A stretch of DNA of 64,000 nucleotides, taken from the NCBI GenBank assembly GCA_018662005.1, contig JABJHA010000004.1:1-64000 (forward strand). The letters run 5' to 3'. Origin of the DNA: Rhodospirillaceae bacterium (GTDB lineage Bacteria; Pseudomonadota; Alphaproteobacteria; Rhodospirillales; JABHCV01). Positions 1 through 8,761 of the stretch are shown here, in pieces. How positions within the stretch are numbered: the stretch's first letter is position 1; each line of letters starts with the position of its first letter. The notes under the pieces were generated by a model. That model did no database searches. It saw only the letters and a list, made by a program, of their open reading frames with translations, and was not told where the DNA came from. A program made the translations under genes and the position numbers.

Positions 1-113
1 AGGAAACCCCGGCCACCGGTCAGTAACACCGTCTTGCCCGAAAAGTCCTTAGCCTGAATGGCCAGCCGCTGACAGATCTCGTCGATATCGGATTTAAGCA
101 GAAATTCGGTCAT
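1..113 (-). CDS. Partial NAD-dependent sugar epimerase/dehydratase (N-terminus)
   Basis: Only the first 37 codons lie in the window; the gene continues past base 1. The start is the ATG at 113-111. The translation runs MTEFLLKSDIDEICQRLAI, then a stretch ending KTVLLTGGRGF. The sequence TVLLTGGRGF matches the first beta-strand and glycine-rich NAD(P)-binding turn (GGxGF) of extended short-chain dehydrogenase/reductases that act on nucleotide sugars. The roughly 25 residues before the Rossmann turn are a little longer than usual. It lies 19 nt downstream of a C-methyltransferase on the same strand, so it probably belongs to that operon. The fragment is too short to assign a substrate. Confidence 0.7.
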   Translation of the reverse strand, partial: MTEFLLKSDIDEICQRLAIQAKDFSGKTVLLTGGRGF

Positions 114-132
114 GGAAATGTCTTCTTCGTGG

Positions 133-1377
133 TTAATGGGTTTCAAGACTGGGCAGGGGTACAATAAAGCGGCCACCGGAGGCTTTAAAACTGTCAAGTT
201 TCGCCATGATCGGGGTGGCAAAATTCCACGCCAGAATGACAATGTCATCTGGTTTATGCTCTTCAATGGCGCTTGAGGGCACGACCGGGATATGCATACC
301 GGGGCTATAAAGCCCTTGTTTTAAAGGACTGTCATCGACGATAAAATCAATCAGGTCTGCTCCGATATCGAAATGATACATCAATGTGGTCGCCTTGGCG
401 GGCGCACCGAAGGCCGCGATGGTTCGCCCGGCGTCCTTGCTGGCGCGTAACAGGGTGGATAATTCCGCCTTCAAAACATCAATTCGCAGGCCAAAATCCC
501 GGTATGTTTCAGCCTTGTCCAGTCCCATCTTTTTTTCAAGGTCGATCAGCTGGGCAACGGAAGGGGCAACGGATTTGCCACCACCGGTTTGTTGGGCGAC
601 GGCACGCAAAGAGCCGCCGTGTGTGGAGACACGCTCAGCACCAATCAGTTCCATACCGTGCGCCGCCATGAAAGAAACAAGCGGTGCAACGGTGTGATAA
701 GCGAGATGTTCGTGGTAGATGGTGTCAAACAGGGTGTGTTCGAAAACATCAAGCAGATAAGAAACCTCGAATACGAAAACCCCGTCATCGGCAAGTAACG
801 CAGCAATCCCGTTCAGAACCCCGCCCAGATCATCAATATGGGCGAACACGTTGTTGGCGGTTATGACGCTGGCCCCGCCGTGTGCTGTCCGGACATCCCT
901 GGCCATGGCCGGGGAGAAGAAACCGGCAATCGTCTCGATCCCCTCAGCGCTCGCCCGGGCGGCAATGTCTTTGGCCGGATCAACGCCAAGAACCTGATAA
1001 CCGGCCTTTTTAAACGCTTTCAGTAAGGTTCCGTCGTTTGATCCAATATCAAAAATCAGTGCACCGGGTTGCGGGGCATACGTGTCGATAACGAAGGCGG
1101 CGTAGTCTTCAAAATGATTCACGAAAACAGGAGAGGTTCCCGACACATAGACATAGTTTTCAAACAGCACCGCCGGATTGACAACATCCAGAAGCTGAAC
1201 ATGGTGGCAATCTTCGCAGAAAAAAACATCAAGGGGAAAGGTCGGCTGGATTTTGTCAAGCTGATCTTCGGCAACGAAAGCATTGGCGGGCGGTGTTGGC
1301 GCCAGCGACAACACTTCACTTAAGTGGCTGCTACCGCACAGGCGGCAGGTTGTTCTACGATGACAAGCGGTACCCAT
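133..1377 (-). CDS. Sugar C-methyltransferase, NovU/TylC3-type (414 aa)
   Basis: Predicted SAM-dependent enzyme adding a methyl group to a ring carbon of a nucleotide-linked 4-keto-6-deoxy sugar in the cytoplasm. The N-terminus has a four-cysteine zinc module (Cys11, Cys14, Cys54, Cys57). A class I SAM motif (LIFDIGSNDGTLL) lies near residues 107-119. The YHEH signature at 221-224 corresponds to the Tyr/Glu/His catalytic region of the family. The C-terminal third carries the usual second Rossmann-like domain (GAPAKATTLMYHF). Length and domain order match characterised 3-C-methyltransferases such as TcaB9 and EvaC. It follows a cupin gene with a 3-nt gap. A second, divergent family member lies at 22216-23439, so the locus may make more than one C-methyl sugar. 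The substrate is unknown. Confidence 0.85.
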   Translation of the reverse strand: MGTACHRRTTCRLCGSSHLSEVLSLAPTPPANAFVAEDQLDKIQPTFPLDVFFCEDCHHVQLLDVVNPAVLFENYVYVSGTSPVFVNHFEDYAAFVIDTYAPQPGALIFDIGSNDGTLLKAFKKAGYQVLGVDPAKDIAARASAEGIETIAGFFSPAMARDVRTAHGGASVITANNVFAHIDDLGGVLNGIAALLADDGVFVFEVSYLLDVFEHTLFDTIYHEHLAYHTVAPLVSFMAAHGMELIGAERVSTHGGSLRAVAQQTGGGKSVAPSVAQLIDLEKKMGLDKAETYRDFGLRIDVLKAELSTLLRASKDAGRTIAAFGAPAKATTLMYHFDIGADLIDFIVDDSPLKQGLYSPGMHIPVVPSSAIEEHKPDDIVILAWNFATPIMAKLDSFKASGGRFIVPLPSLETH

Positions 1378-1380
1378 CTT

Positions 1381-1851
1381 CTAATTGTCGTCTTCGGGCC
1401 GCCAAGAGATGCTGTCCGCATCATCAAGCATATCAACCCGCACCACATCGGCTTCATAGGTCGCCTGATCGCGTGGGTTGCGCGACAGAGTTAAAAACAC
1501 AGTATTTTCAGGGAACTTCATGCCGTGATCAATCATCGGCGGGGTGAAGACCATCTGGCCTTGTTTAACCAAAAGCATTTCAGGCTCATCAGTGCTGCCG
1601 GTGGTACGGTGGTAATATTCGATGGTTCCTGAAATGACATAACAGTAATGCCAGTCGGTTTTGTGATAATGATTGGCCCTGAGTGCACCCTTTTTTGATT
1701 CAATCATCACCGCCGATTTCATCATCCGGTCAACCAGCGGCTGAATGGCCCCGCGATCATCAACAAACGGTTTTTCAAGCGGCACGATGGCCTCATCGGG
1801 CCAGCTTAAGCGTTCTTCTTCGGTGACGGGATCGATATCGGGTTCGGACAT
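1381..1851 (-). CDS. Cupin-domain protein, sugar-epimerase/isomerase-like (156 aa)
   Basis: Small single-domain cupin. The first cupin motif is visible as NHYHKTDWHYCYVISG and the second as FTPPMIDHGMKF, giving three candidate metal or catalytic histidines. Such proteins in glycan loci are usually linked to 4-keto-sugar epimerisation or isomerisation, or are of unknown role. This one does not carry the RmlC signature and is shorter, so I do not call it an epimerase outright. A purine-rich GGGAG lies about 10 nt before the ATG. It sits just upstream of the C-methyltransferase with a 3-nt gap, suggesting joint translation and a shared pathway. Confidence 0.7.
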   Translation of the reverse strand: MSEPDIDPVTEEERLSWPDEAIVPLEKPFVDDRGAIQPLVDRMMKSAVMIESKKGALRANHYHKTDWHYCYVISGTIEYYHRTTGSTDEPEMLLVKQGQMVFTPPMIDHGMKFPENTVFLTLSRNPRDQATYEADVVRVDMLDDADSISWRPEDDN

Positions 1852-2092
1852 GAATCACAGTCTCCCTTTAGCGGGATTCAACCGGGCTAAAAAACAGGGT
1901 AGTTAAACACCCGTTTTGTATAATCTGACTGGCCTGCAACAGCAAGGAGTAATAGGTCTCGTAGAGATCCTGGCATGAGTCCTGTTGCTGAAAAATACAT
2001 GAAGACTTTTCGAACGATTATCGATTTCGTCAATCTTTGTTTGGTCGGCGAACAAGAGCATCTTTTCAGTTGCGATCCATCATAAGACTGTT
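1852..2092. other. 241-nt intergenic stretch, no convincing gene
   Basis: The stretch lies between two minus-strand genes. It is AT-rich. It contains imperfect inverted repeats around 1937-1994 (CAACAGCAAGGA versus the complement of TCCTGTTGCTG, and GGTCTC versus GAGATCC). A 69-codon minus-strand frame at 1887-2096 has no domain, no good ribosome site and a cysteine/lysine composition unlike its neighbours. This could be a promoter or leader region for the cupin/methyltransferase genes. Nothing more can be supported. Confidence 0.4.
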
Positions 2093-3061
2093 TCACGGTC
2101 TGAATGATTCAGCTTTATTTTCAAGAAACCACCGATAGGCCTGGCTCAGGCCATCATCGAGGCTGGTTTTCGCCTGCCAGCCAAGATTGGACAGCTTGCT
2201 TGTATCAAGAAGCTTTCGCGGGGCGCCATCCGGCTTGGAAGTATCGAACGTCAAATCGCCCTTAAACCCCACGACCTTACAGATTGTTCGCGCCAACTCG
2301 CGGATACTGACTTCAATTCCGGAGCCTACGTTAATTGGGTCGATACAGGAATAGTTCTGCATCAAAAAAACGAGGGAATCGGCCAGATCATCGACGTAAA
2401 GAAACTCTCTCAAGGGTGTCCCGGAGCCCCAAACCAGCATGGATTCATCCCCACTTTCCTTCGTCTGGTGGGCTTTCAGAATCAGCGCGGGAATGACATG
2501 GCTGAACTCAACGTTAAAATTATCGTCGGGGCCGTAAAGATTGGTCGGCAACACGGATATGAAATCACAGCCATATTGTTTTCTGTAGGCTTGACATAGT
2601 TTGATCCCTGCGATTTTTGCGATTGCATACCATTGGTTGGTGGCCTCCAGGGGGCCACTGAGCAAAGCCTCTTCGACCACAGGTTGGGTGGCGTTCTTGG
2701 GGTACAGGCATGACGCCCCGAGCAACATCAACTTTGCAACACCGTTTTTCCACGCACCGTGAACGACGGAAGTTTCTATGGTCAGGTTATCGTAAATAAA
2801 TTCTGCTGGAAGGGTGTCGTTGGCTAAAATTCCACCTACCTTTGCGGCGGCTAAAAACACCACCTCTGGCCGGTGTCGCGCCATCCAGGCATCGACGTCC
2901 TCCCGATGACGCAGATCAACCTCGTCGCGCCCGACGGTAAGCAGTTCGCAGTCCTCTCGCTGCAGCCGCCGGACGATAGCCGAACCAACCATGCCTTTAT
3001 GACCGGCCACCATGACCCGTTTGCCGGTCAGGGAGAATGCGGATTTTTGTTTTGCATTCAT
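2093..3061 (-). CDS. fcl: GDP-L-fucose synthase / GDP-colitose synthase-type epimerase-reductase (322 aa)
   Basis: Extended SDR of the Fcl/WcaG family, which carries out C3/C5 epimerisation and C4 reduction of GDP-4-keto-6-deoxymannose using NADPH. The sequence shows the nucleotide-binding turn (VAGHKGMVG, residues 18-26). The characteristic Cys118 lies in GASCLYP, Tyr145 and Lys149 lie in the YAIAK motif, and His188 lies in FSHVIP. These match the Cys/His acid-base pair and Tyr/Lys of E. coli Fcl. No GDP-mannose 4,6-dehydratase (gmd) is in the window. A ColD-like 3-dehydratase lies at 8762-9931, and ColC of colitose synthesis is a close Fcl homologue, so GDP-colitose synthase is a real alternative. 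About 96 nt separate it from the next gene upstream. Confidence 0.85.
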   Translation of the reverse strand: MNAKQKSAFSLTGKRVMVAGHKGMVGSAIVRRLQREDCELLTVGRDEVDLRHREDVDAWMARHRPEVVFLAAAKVGGILANDTLPAEFIYDNLTIETSVVHGAWKNGVAKLMLLGASCLYPKNATQPVVEEALLSGPLEATNQWYAIAKIAGIKLCQAYRKQYGCDFISVLPTNLYGPDDNFNVEFSHVIPALILKAHQTKESGDESMLVWGSGTPLREFLYVDDLADSLVFLMQNYSCIDPINVGSGIEVSIRELARTICKVVGFKGDLTFDTSKPDGAPRKLLDTSKLSNLGWQAKTSLDDGLSQAYRWFLENKAESFRP

Positions 3062-3157
3062 TTTAGAAATAATGAACCTTCCATGTTTTTAAAGTTGAAA
3101 AATAGCTGTTCACGCATTTGGAAGCGTCAAGACATCCTGTTTAATACCAGAGACAGA

Positions 3158-4030
3158 TCATTGCAGCTTGCCGATTTTTTTAACGGCCAAGTCAAATTGC
3201 GCCAAGGAGGAAATGCCCATCAGCATGGTGTCGATCTGCCCTCGTTCGAGAACCCATTGGTAGGCGTACTCATCCAATGTCAAACCCTTATCCCCTGAGA
3301 CTCTGACAAGTGCCTCGATTTTGACGGCCGTTTCATCCTTCAGCAGGTTGTCATAGTAATCCCTGTGCCGCGTTGCTTCTATGAGGCGTCCGCCCGGTCG
3401 GGACCCGTCGGAACGAGCGCGGTATTTTCCGGTTAAAAGACCTTCACACAAGGGGCTGAAGGAAATGGTATTCAAAGATCGTTGCCCATGCAATCGCCAC
3501 AGGGGATCATCCCTAAATAATAGATTGTGCCTTACATGGATGCCATCGATTGCGTCGAGCAATCGAGGTGAAGCCAAGACGGCCAAGATGGAGCGGGATG
3601 AAAAATTGCTGATGTGAAATTCTCGAATCAACTCTTCGGATTTTAATTTATCGATAATCCCGGCAAGGGCCGCGAAATCCGGAAGATTAAGATCGTTATG
3701 GAGAGTGAAGTAGTCGATCCGATCGACCCTCAACCGCTCAAGACTACCTTCCAATCCCGATCTGATCGCCGCTTCCAACTGCCCCGGCGGCAATTCTTCG
3801 AGATAAAATTTTGTTGCCAGCGTTATCAAGTTCCTATCCAGTTTCTGGAGAGCCATGCCGGTAATTGTTTCGGACAAGCCATTTCCGTAGCTGGGTGATG
3901 TATCGATCACGCCAATGCCCACGCTCATGCACCGTTCAAGAATAGCCGAGGCTTCCTGCAATGGCACCTTCCAGCCGAACATCATGGTGCCAAGGCCGAC
4001 GCGGACCATCGGGTTTTGTAACTTATTCAT
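3158..4030 (-). CDS. Aldo/keto reductase (290 aa)
   Basis: Predicted NADPH-dependent aldo/keto reductase with a TIM-barrel fold. The catalytic tetrad is visible: Asp and Tyr in DTSPSYGNG, Lys in TLATKF and His in YFTLHND. The family reduces keto or aldehyde groups of small substrates, and in glycan loci it sometimes acts as a sugar ketoreductase. I place the start at the ATG at 4030, giving MNKLQNPMVRVGLGTMMFG, which is a normal family N-terminus. An in-frame GTG at 4069 would add 13 residues and lie 2 nt from the upstream stop. It lies downstream of an oxygenase-like gene and upstream of the fcl-type gene on the same strand. Confidence 0.8.
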   Translation of the reverse strand: MNKLQNPMVRVGLGTMMFGWKVPLQEASAILERCMSVGIGVIDTSPSYGNGLSETITGMALQKLDRNLITLATKFYLEELPPGQLEAAIRSGLEGSLERLRVDRIDYFTLHNDLNLPDFAALAGIIDKLKSEELIREFHISNFSSRSILAVLASPRLLDAIDGIHVRHNLLFRDDPLWRLHGQRSLNTISFSPLCEGLLTGKYRARSDGSRPGGRLIEATRHRDYYDNLLKDETAVKIEALVRVSGDKGLTLDEYAYQWVLERGQIDTMLMGISSLAQFDLAVKKIGKLQ

Positions 4031-4071
4031 CTTCCCCGCAACCAAAAGGCAATCTCCCTGAAAGGTCACAT

Positions 4072-4917
4072 TCAGCCAACTGGCAGGGCACGATAGCGAT
4101 CTTTCACCAAATGTGACTGAATCGTATTACAGGCCATGAACCAGCGGCCATCGTGGGATTGAAAGTTTGTCGGCCTGTCCGGATCGATAAATTCGACACC
4201 ATGGGGAATAAACGAATACCAGCAGACGATATCCCCGCAACTCATATTATCTTCCAGCATGACGCGCTCGCCCGCGCCGTTGATGATATAAAAGCCGCCG
4301 GCATCATAATCGGTTTCCGACGAGGACAGGTGAAAACCAAACAGCGCACGGATGCAGAAATCGGGGTCTGTGTGTGTTGAAATATGACCACCACCACGCG
4401 GATAATTAATGAGTTGAATGCGGTCGACCAGGCCGTCAGCTGGTAAATTGGTCTTGAAGGCGCCGGGCGCATAGCCGTTGAAGATTTTGCATAATTCCCA
4501 ATAGGTATCGGCAGTGTTGAAAAGTTCACCGTTTCCTTCATTCCAACGAAAAAAATAATAGGAATGATCCAAAACCGTATAACCACCATTAGCGGTTTCC
4601 ATGGTATCGTTTATTTCGTGCCAGTCGGGACAGTCGGGAATAATTTCATTGTGGGATGCGGAGTTTAACGCCGCAAAATCGAAGGCAACCTTTTTGATCT
4701 GATCAACCTTTTCCTTCAAAAGGGCGTTTTTAAGGATGATGGCCTCGCCGGCAAAGATCCGTTCCGCGACCTCCGCTGCGGCCTTTTGGTCCGCTCCCAA
4801 CACCAGCTCGGAAAATTTGGAATATTCCATTTGAGAAATGCCGGTAAGTGCCCTCGGCCTGTCGCCTTCCTCCAACAATTGTTTCCACTTGTTTGCAAAA
4901 AAACGTGAGTGATCCAT
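4072..4917 (-). CDS. Putative Fe(II)/2-oxoglutarate-dependent oxygenase (281 aa)
   Basis: The core fits a non-haem iron double-stranded beta-helix oxygenase. A HxD pair (His182, Asp184, in STHTDPDF) is followed by a distal His239 (SFIPHGVEF). Arg248 or Arg258 is a candidate 2-oxoglutarate-binding arginine. The first 150 residues are helical and unassigned. Enzymes of this type hydroxylate or otherwise oxidise small molecules; a sugar, lipid or aglycone substrate is possible here, but nothing in the sequence fixes it. AGGAG lies about 6 nt before the ATG. It appears to be the first gene of a minus-strand run reading into the aldo/keto reductase. Confidence 0.6.
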   Translation of the reverse strand: MDHSRFFANKWKQLLEEGDRPRALTGISQMEYSKFSELVLGADQKAAAEVAERIFAGEAIILKNALLKEKVDQIKKVAFDFAALNSASHNEIIPDCPDWHEINDTMETANGGYTVLDHSYYFFRWNEGNGELFNTADTYWELCKIFNGYAPGAFKTNLPADGLVDRIQLINYPRGGGHISTHTDPDFCIRALFGFHLSSSETDYDAGGFYIINGAGERVMLEDNMSCGDIVCWYSFIPHGVEFIDPDRPTNFQSHDGRWFMACNTIQSHLVKDRYRALPVG

Positions 4918-4993
4918 ACTGACTCCTGTTGTTGCAAAGGCTGCTCATAGGCCGATAATTCAAGAGCCTCTCTGCTGGTTCTCATAAAGGTAT

Positions 4994-5022
4994 ATGTTAA
5001 ATTCGCTAGCAATAATAGTCAC
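4994..5022 (-). promoter_or_regulatory. Candidate sigma-70-type promoter for the 4917-4072 gene
   Basis: On the minus strand, a GTGACT -35-like hexamer (5022-5017) and a TAACAT -10-like hexamer (4999-4994) are separated by 17 nt. Each shares four of six positions with consensus. This would give a leader of about 70 nt. It lies in the divergent intergenic region 4918-5186. Found by eye and weak. Confidence 0.25.
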
Positions 5023-5186
5023 TTCCATTAGGGGCGACAGTTTTAAATTAAGATTTTGGAGTTTTTTGAAACAGGCTTGCCAAATACAATTGGATCATCA
5101 ATGATGCGATCAATGTCCACCTTGAAAATGGTGATTTGCAGTTCAACACTCGAGGCTGGTGTCGCTTCGAGTTGACCAGGAAAGCA

Positions 5187-6029
5187 ATGCTTAAATCTGT
5201 TGAGAAATTCCTGAAGTTATTCATCCCGCCGGTTTTTTCGCATCTCTGGCGAAAGATAAGGCCACGGCGTATCAGGGGACACCTGATCTTCGCACCAGAT
5301 GGATCGAACACACAAATAAAGGCGTCTGAAAAGGGATGGGACTCCGAATATATCGTCGCGGACATGGAACGTGAGATTGACAGTTTTGCCCGGCGATGCC
5401 GGGGGGCCGGGCCGCTATCCTTCACCCACCTGAGCAGTGAATCAAAATCGGAGAACCCCCTTCGTCTTCATAACCTCCACATGACGTGGGCCTACGTTAT
5501 AGCCCTGGCCTCACGAAATAAAGAAGCCATATCAATTCTTGATTGGGGAGGGGGTCTTGGTCATTTTTATCAGCTGGCGAGGGCCGTCCTCTCCGAAGAT
5601 GCGCTCGACTACCATTGCAAGGAGATTCCTTCGACGGTGAACGTTGGGCGACGCATTAATTCTGCCGTCACCTGGTATGATGACGAGGCGTGTTTGGTTA
5701 GGACTTTTGATTTAATTCTTGTCAGCGGATCGCTTCAATATATGGAAAACTGGGCGGGGTTTCTCGGCAAGCTTGCGGCCATCGCCGATGACTATCTACT
5801 GTTATTGCGAACGCCCGTTGTCGATGAAGGCGATGGTTTTTATGCTATTCAACGCATCGGCGAGACGGAACTCCTACACCAACTATTCAGCGAGCCGGAA
5901 ATTCTCGCCGTGATGGATGATTTTGGGTTTTCTCTGGTCAGGGAATTTTTTGATGGCAGCCGGCTGAGGATCGTACAGGCAGAAATCGAGTGCGAATTGA
6001 AAGGGTGGCTGTTCCAAAAAAAGACCTGA
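5187..6029 (+). CDS. Putative methyltransferase, TIGR04325-like (280 aa)
   Basis: Class I SAM-dependent methyltransferase of the type common in Leptospira and alphaproteobacterial surface-carbohydrate loci. The SAM-binding strand and glycine loop read SILDWGGGLGHFYQLA, and a later strand reads FDLILVSGSLQYMENW. I prefer the ATG at 5187 (MLKSVEKFLKLFI) because AGGA lies 5 nt before it; an upstream in-frame start at 5136 has no comparable signal. The gene stands alone on the plus strand. It diverges from the oxygenase-like gene and converges on the HddA-type kinase with a 4-nt gap. The substrate is unknown. Confidence 0.7.
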   Translation: MLKSVEKFLKLFIPPVFSHLWRKIRPRRIRGHLIFAPDGSNTQIKASEKGWDSEYIVADMEREIDSFARRCRGAGPLSFTHLSSESKSENPLRLHNLHMTWAYVIALASRNKEAISILDWGGGLGHFYQLARAVLSEDALDYHCKEIPSTVNVGRRINSAVTWYDDEACLVRTFDLILVSGSLQYMENWAGFLGKLAAIADDYLLLLRTPVVDEGDGFYAIQRIGETELLHQLFSEPEILAVMDDFGFSLVREFFDGSRLRIVQAEIECELKGWLFQKKT

Positions 6030-6033
6030 TGGC

Positions 6034-7038
6034 TCAGTTGCGACCTGGCCAGACAGACTTGTTAATAATGATTTTAGAGCCTTCGTCATCGACATCAAAA
6101 GGTACATGAATGAGATGAGAAAGCTTCTTCTTGAAGTTTTCCTGGTTTTCCGGTTCAACATAAAAAATCATAAATCCACCACCACCGGCACCGAGAAGCT
6201 TGCCCCCAACCGCCCCGGCATCAATAGCGGTTTCATAAATGGAGTCAATTTCCGGGGTGCTGACGACATCGACAAGACCCTTCTTCAACTGCCAGAATTC
6301 ATCGAGCAGGTGACCGATTTCGGATAATGGCCGGCTGGCCGAGGCGAGGATATTTTCCGCTTCATCCACCATTTCCATCATTTTAAAGACATGGGCCTGA
6401 CGTTTTGACAGATTGGCGATTTTCTTTTCGGCGATCAAGGATGCGAACCGTGATAGACCGGTAAAAAACAGCATTAAATTACCGGTCAGTTCCTTGCGCC
6501 GCTCTGCCTCTACGTTCAGTGGCCTGACGTCGATATTTCCGCTTTGTTTGAAATCGATCCTGTTCATCCCGCCAGTCGCTGCCCAAACCTGATCTTGTGA
6601 GCCGACGTGCTCCTTAATGACATTCTGCTCCATGTCAATGGCTGCATTTGACAGTTGGAGTTTAGTCAATTCCAGGCCTTGAAAAACATTGAGCGCATTG
6701 ATTATTCCGACGGTGAATGACGAACTCGAACCAAGTCCTGAGCGAGCTGGTAAATCTCCGTCATGGTGAATTTCCAATCCCATATCGGGCTGCATAACCT
6801 GCAAACTCGCCCGAACGACAGGATGTTCTATTTCATCAATTTCCTTCACCAATTCAATTTTTGAGTGGACGATCCTGTGCTGGTGTTCGAAGAAAGGCGG
6901 TAGCTGACGCACTGAGATATAACAATATTTGTTAATTGCCATGCCGAGCACACATCCGCCATGTTGCCGATACCAACTGGGGTAATCGGATCCTCCACCG
7001 AACAGTGATATGCGAAAGGGAGTACGGCAGATTATCAT
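6034..7038 (-). CDS. hddA: D-glycero-D-manno-heptose 7-phosphate kinase-like GHMP kinase (334 aa)
   Basis: GHMP-superfamily sugar kinase. The N-terminus TPFRISLFGGGSDYP and the ATP-binding motif ARSGLGSSSSFTVG (about residues 98-111) are characteristic of the HddA / fucokinase-type subgroup that phosphorylates C1 of D-glycero-D-manno-heptose 7-phosphate. The C-terminal GGKLLGAGGGGFMIFY is the third GHMP motif. It directly abuts the nucleotidyltransferase at 7039 with no gap, the classic hddA-hddC arrangement of GDP-heptose synthesis. The isomerase (GmhA) and phosphatase (GmhB) of that pathway are not in the window, so precursor supply must come from elsewhere. A related C1 sugar kinase specificity cannot be excluded. 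Confidence 0.8.
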   Translation of the reverse strand: MIICRTPFRISLFGGGSDYPSWYRQHGGCVLGMAINKYCYISVRQLPPFFEHQHRIVHSKIELVKEIDEIEHPVVRASLQVMQPDMGLEIHHDGDLPARSGLGSSSSFTVGIINALNVFQGLELTKLQLSNAAIDMEQNVIKEHVGSQDQVWAATGGMNRIDFKQSGNIDVRPLNVEAERRKELTGNLMLFFTGLSRFASLIAEKKIANLSKRQAHVFKMMEMVDEAENILASASRPLSEIGHLLDEFWQLKKGLVDVVSTPEIDSIYETAIDAGAVGGKLLGAGGGGFMIFYVEPENQENFKKKLSHLIHVPFDVDDEGSKIIINKSVWPGRN

Positions 7039-7779
7039 TTAACACTTTCCGTCCGGCATAACCGATCTTGCGGTTTGCAAGCTTTCAGGTGTGCCAATAT
7101 CTATAAAGTTTGCATTATTTTGCACAAAACAGTGAATGGATTCTGGCTGCCGTGAGAAAAAGAAATCCTGTTCAAGTGATCGCCCCGCAACTGAATCTAG
7201 GGCATCGAGCGCCGCTTGCGTGATCAGGTATATTCCCCCGTTTATCAATCCGGCGGAATGATTAGTGACATCTTTTTCAACAAACCTGAGAATCCGGTCG
7301 GCCGCAAGCTCAAGATGGCCGTAGCGCGACACATCATCCACATGGACGCCAACAATGGAAAGTTCTGTGCCGCTGGCCAAGTGCGCCAAAAGGAATTTGT
7401 CAATGTCTACCTCCAGCCAGGTATCTCCATTGATCACCAAGACATTATCGCTCAATAACCTGTTACGCAAAAAGCGAATTGCACCAGCCGTTCCCAGGGG
7501 TTCTGGTTCAATAACTGTTTCCACGCCGGGCTGCCCCCTTACATGCCGGACAACCTTATCGGCCAGGTGGCCCAGGCTGAGGATGATGCGGCGAGCACCG
7601 GCCGCTGTTAGTCTGTCGAGCAGGTGGTCAATAAAGGGCCTGCCGTTAATCGGCGCCATAACCTTGGGGGTATCCCCCAGTGAACTGCGCACACGTGTAC
7701 CCAGCCCACCCGCTAGAATAACGATATCGATATCGCCAAGAATACGAACTTCACCGACGGTTTTTCCGGTTTCAGACAT
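7039..7779 (-). CDS. hddC: Sugar-1-phosphate nucleotidyltransferase, HddC-like (246 aa)
   Basis: Rossmann-like NTP transferase. The nucleotide-binding signature is AGGLGTRV, followed by TPKVMAPINGRPFID with the phosphate-binding lysine. VINGDTWLEVD contains the metal-binding aspartate. Size and adjacency to the HddA-type kinase point to D-glycero-alpha-D-manno-heptose 1-phosphate guanylyltransferase, which would make GDP-heptose. It overlaps the upstream epimerase gene by 8 nt and abuts hddA downstream, so the three are likely co-translated. GTP specificity is inferred from family and context only. Confidence 0.75.
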   Translation of the reverse strand: MSETGKTVGEVRILGDIDIVILAGGLGTRVRSSLGDTPKVMAPINGRPFIDHLLDRLTAAGARRIILSLGHLADKVVRHVRGQPGVETVIEPEPLGTAGAIRFLRNRLLSDNVLVINGDTWLEVDIDKFLLAHLASGTELSIVGVHVDDVSRYGHLELAADRILRFVEKDVTNHSAGLINGGIYLITQAALDALDSVAGRSLEQDFFFSRQPESIHCFVQNNANFIDIGTPESLQTARSVMPDGKC

Positions 7780-8716
7780 TCCCGTAAACAGAATTTTTAA
7801 TCATGGTGTATCCCTTGATCAAATCGCGGATACCATCTTCCAGGCTGAAAGCCGGTTTGTATCCGGTGGCTTCAATTTTATCGTTGGAGACAATGTAATC
7901 CCTTTTATCAGGGTCTTCGCCGATGGGGGCTTCGATGGGGACAAAATTTGGCAAGTGAATTTGAATTGTTTCACACAGTTCCCATTTCGAAAGATTGGCT
8001 TCGGACAAGCCGACGTTATAGGGTTCACCTTTCATCGCCTCGAAATTTTCCAGCGCATGCAGAAACGCACGGGTTACATCGCGGACATGAATGAAGTTAC
8101 GTTTAAAGTGACTTTCAAAAAGAACCACGGCCCGATCATTGACGGCCCGATAGGTGAAATCGTTGACAAGCAGATCGATGCGCATCCGCGGGGCCATGCC
8201 GAACACCGTAGCGAGGCGAAAACTGACCGTATTGTCCCGCGACAAGGCCTCGGCTTCGACCTGAACCTTGTGTTGGCCATAAAGCGAAATCGGGCGCAAC
8301 GGCGATTTCTCTGTGCAGAATTTTCCGGCCTCGCCAATTCCGTAACCGCTGTTGGTAATCGGAATCAGCACCCGCTGGTCGGGGCTCAAGTTTTTCAACA
8401 ACATCATCTGCCCGTCCAGATTCGTCGTCGTGGCGCCGATCGGATCCTGGGCGCAAATAGGAGCGCCCACCAGGGCGGCAAGGGGAATCACCACATCGGC
8501 CTTCGCCAGTAGTTCTTTTAGTAGTGTTTCGTTACGGGCATCGCCGTTGACCACATTGAAATTCGGATTGACACAACTGGTTGCCAGGGAATTTTGCCTG
8601 AACATGAAGTTGTCCAGAACAGTGACATGAAACCCTTTGCCCAGAAATTCCGGAACCAGGATTGACCCCAGGTAACCGGCTCCGCCGGTTACCAGAACGG
8701 ATAACTTTTTGGACAT
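7772..8716 (-). CDS. NAD-dependent nucleotide-sugar epimerase/dehydratase (314 aa)
   Basis: Extended SDR with TGGAGYLGS near residues 10-18, and a YGQHK (YxxxK) catalytic pair in LYGQHKVQVEAE. NSGYG occupies the catalytic Ser/Thr region. Downstream motifs FRLATVFG and RNFIHVRDV are typical of the NAD-dependent epimerase family. The ATG at 8716 (MSKKLSVLVTGGAGYLG) is preferred over a TTG at 8734; GGAAG lies 11 nt upstream of it. Placed between a GDP-heptose activation pair and a ColD-like 3-dehydratase, it is a candidate 4,6-dehydratase, epimerase or ketoreductase for a GDP-heptose or GDP-hexose intermediate. The sequence alone does not decide which. Confidence 0.8.
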   Translation of the reverse strand: MSKKLSVLVTGGAGYLGSILVPEFLGKGFHVTVLDNFMFRQNSLATSCVNPNFNVVNGDARNETLLKELLAKADVVIPLAALVGAPICAQDPIGATTTNLDGQMMLLKNLSPDQRVLIPITNSGYGIGEAGKFCTEKSPLRPISLYGQHKVQVEAEALSRDNTVSFRLATVFGMAPRMRIDLLVNDFTYRAVNDRAVVLFESHFKRNFIHVRDVTRAFLHALENFEAMKGEPYNVGLSEANLSKWELCETIQIHLPNFVPIEAPIGEDPDKRDYIVSNDKIEATGYKPAFSLEDGIRDLIKGYTMIKNSVYGNV

Positions 8717-8761
8717 GATATCTTTTTCTTCCAATTTTTAAGGAGAATGAATTTTACACGT

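Noticed and set aside
1887-2096. 69-codon minus-strand frame
   Set aside because: No domain, no ribosome site, composition unlike neighbours; treated as intergenic.
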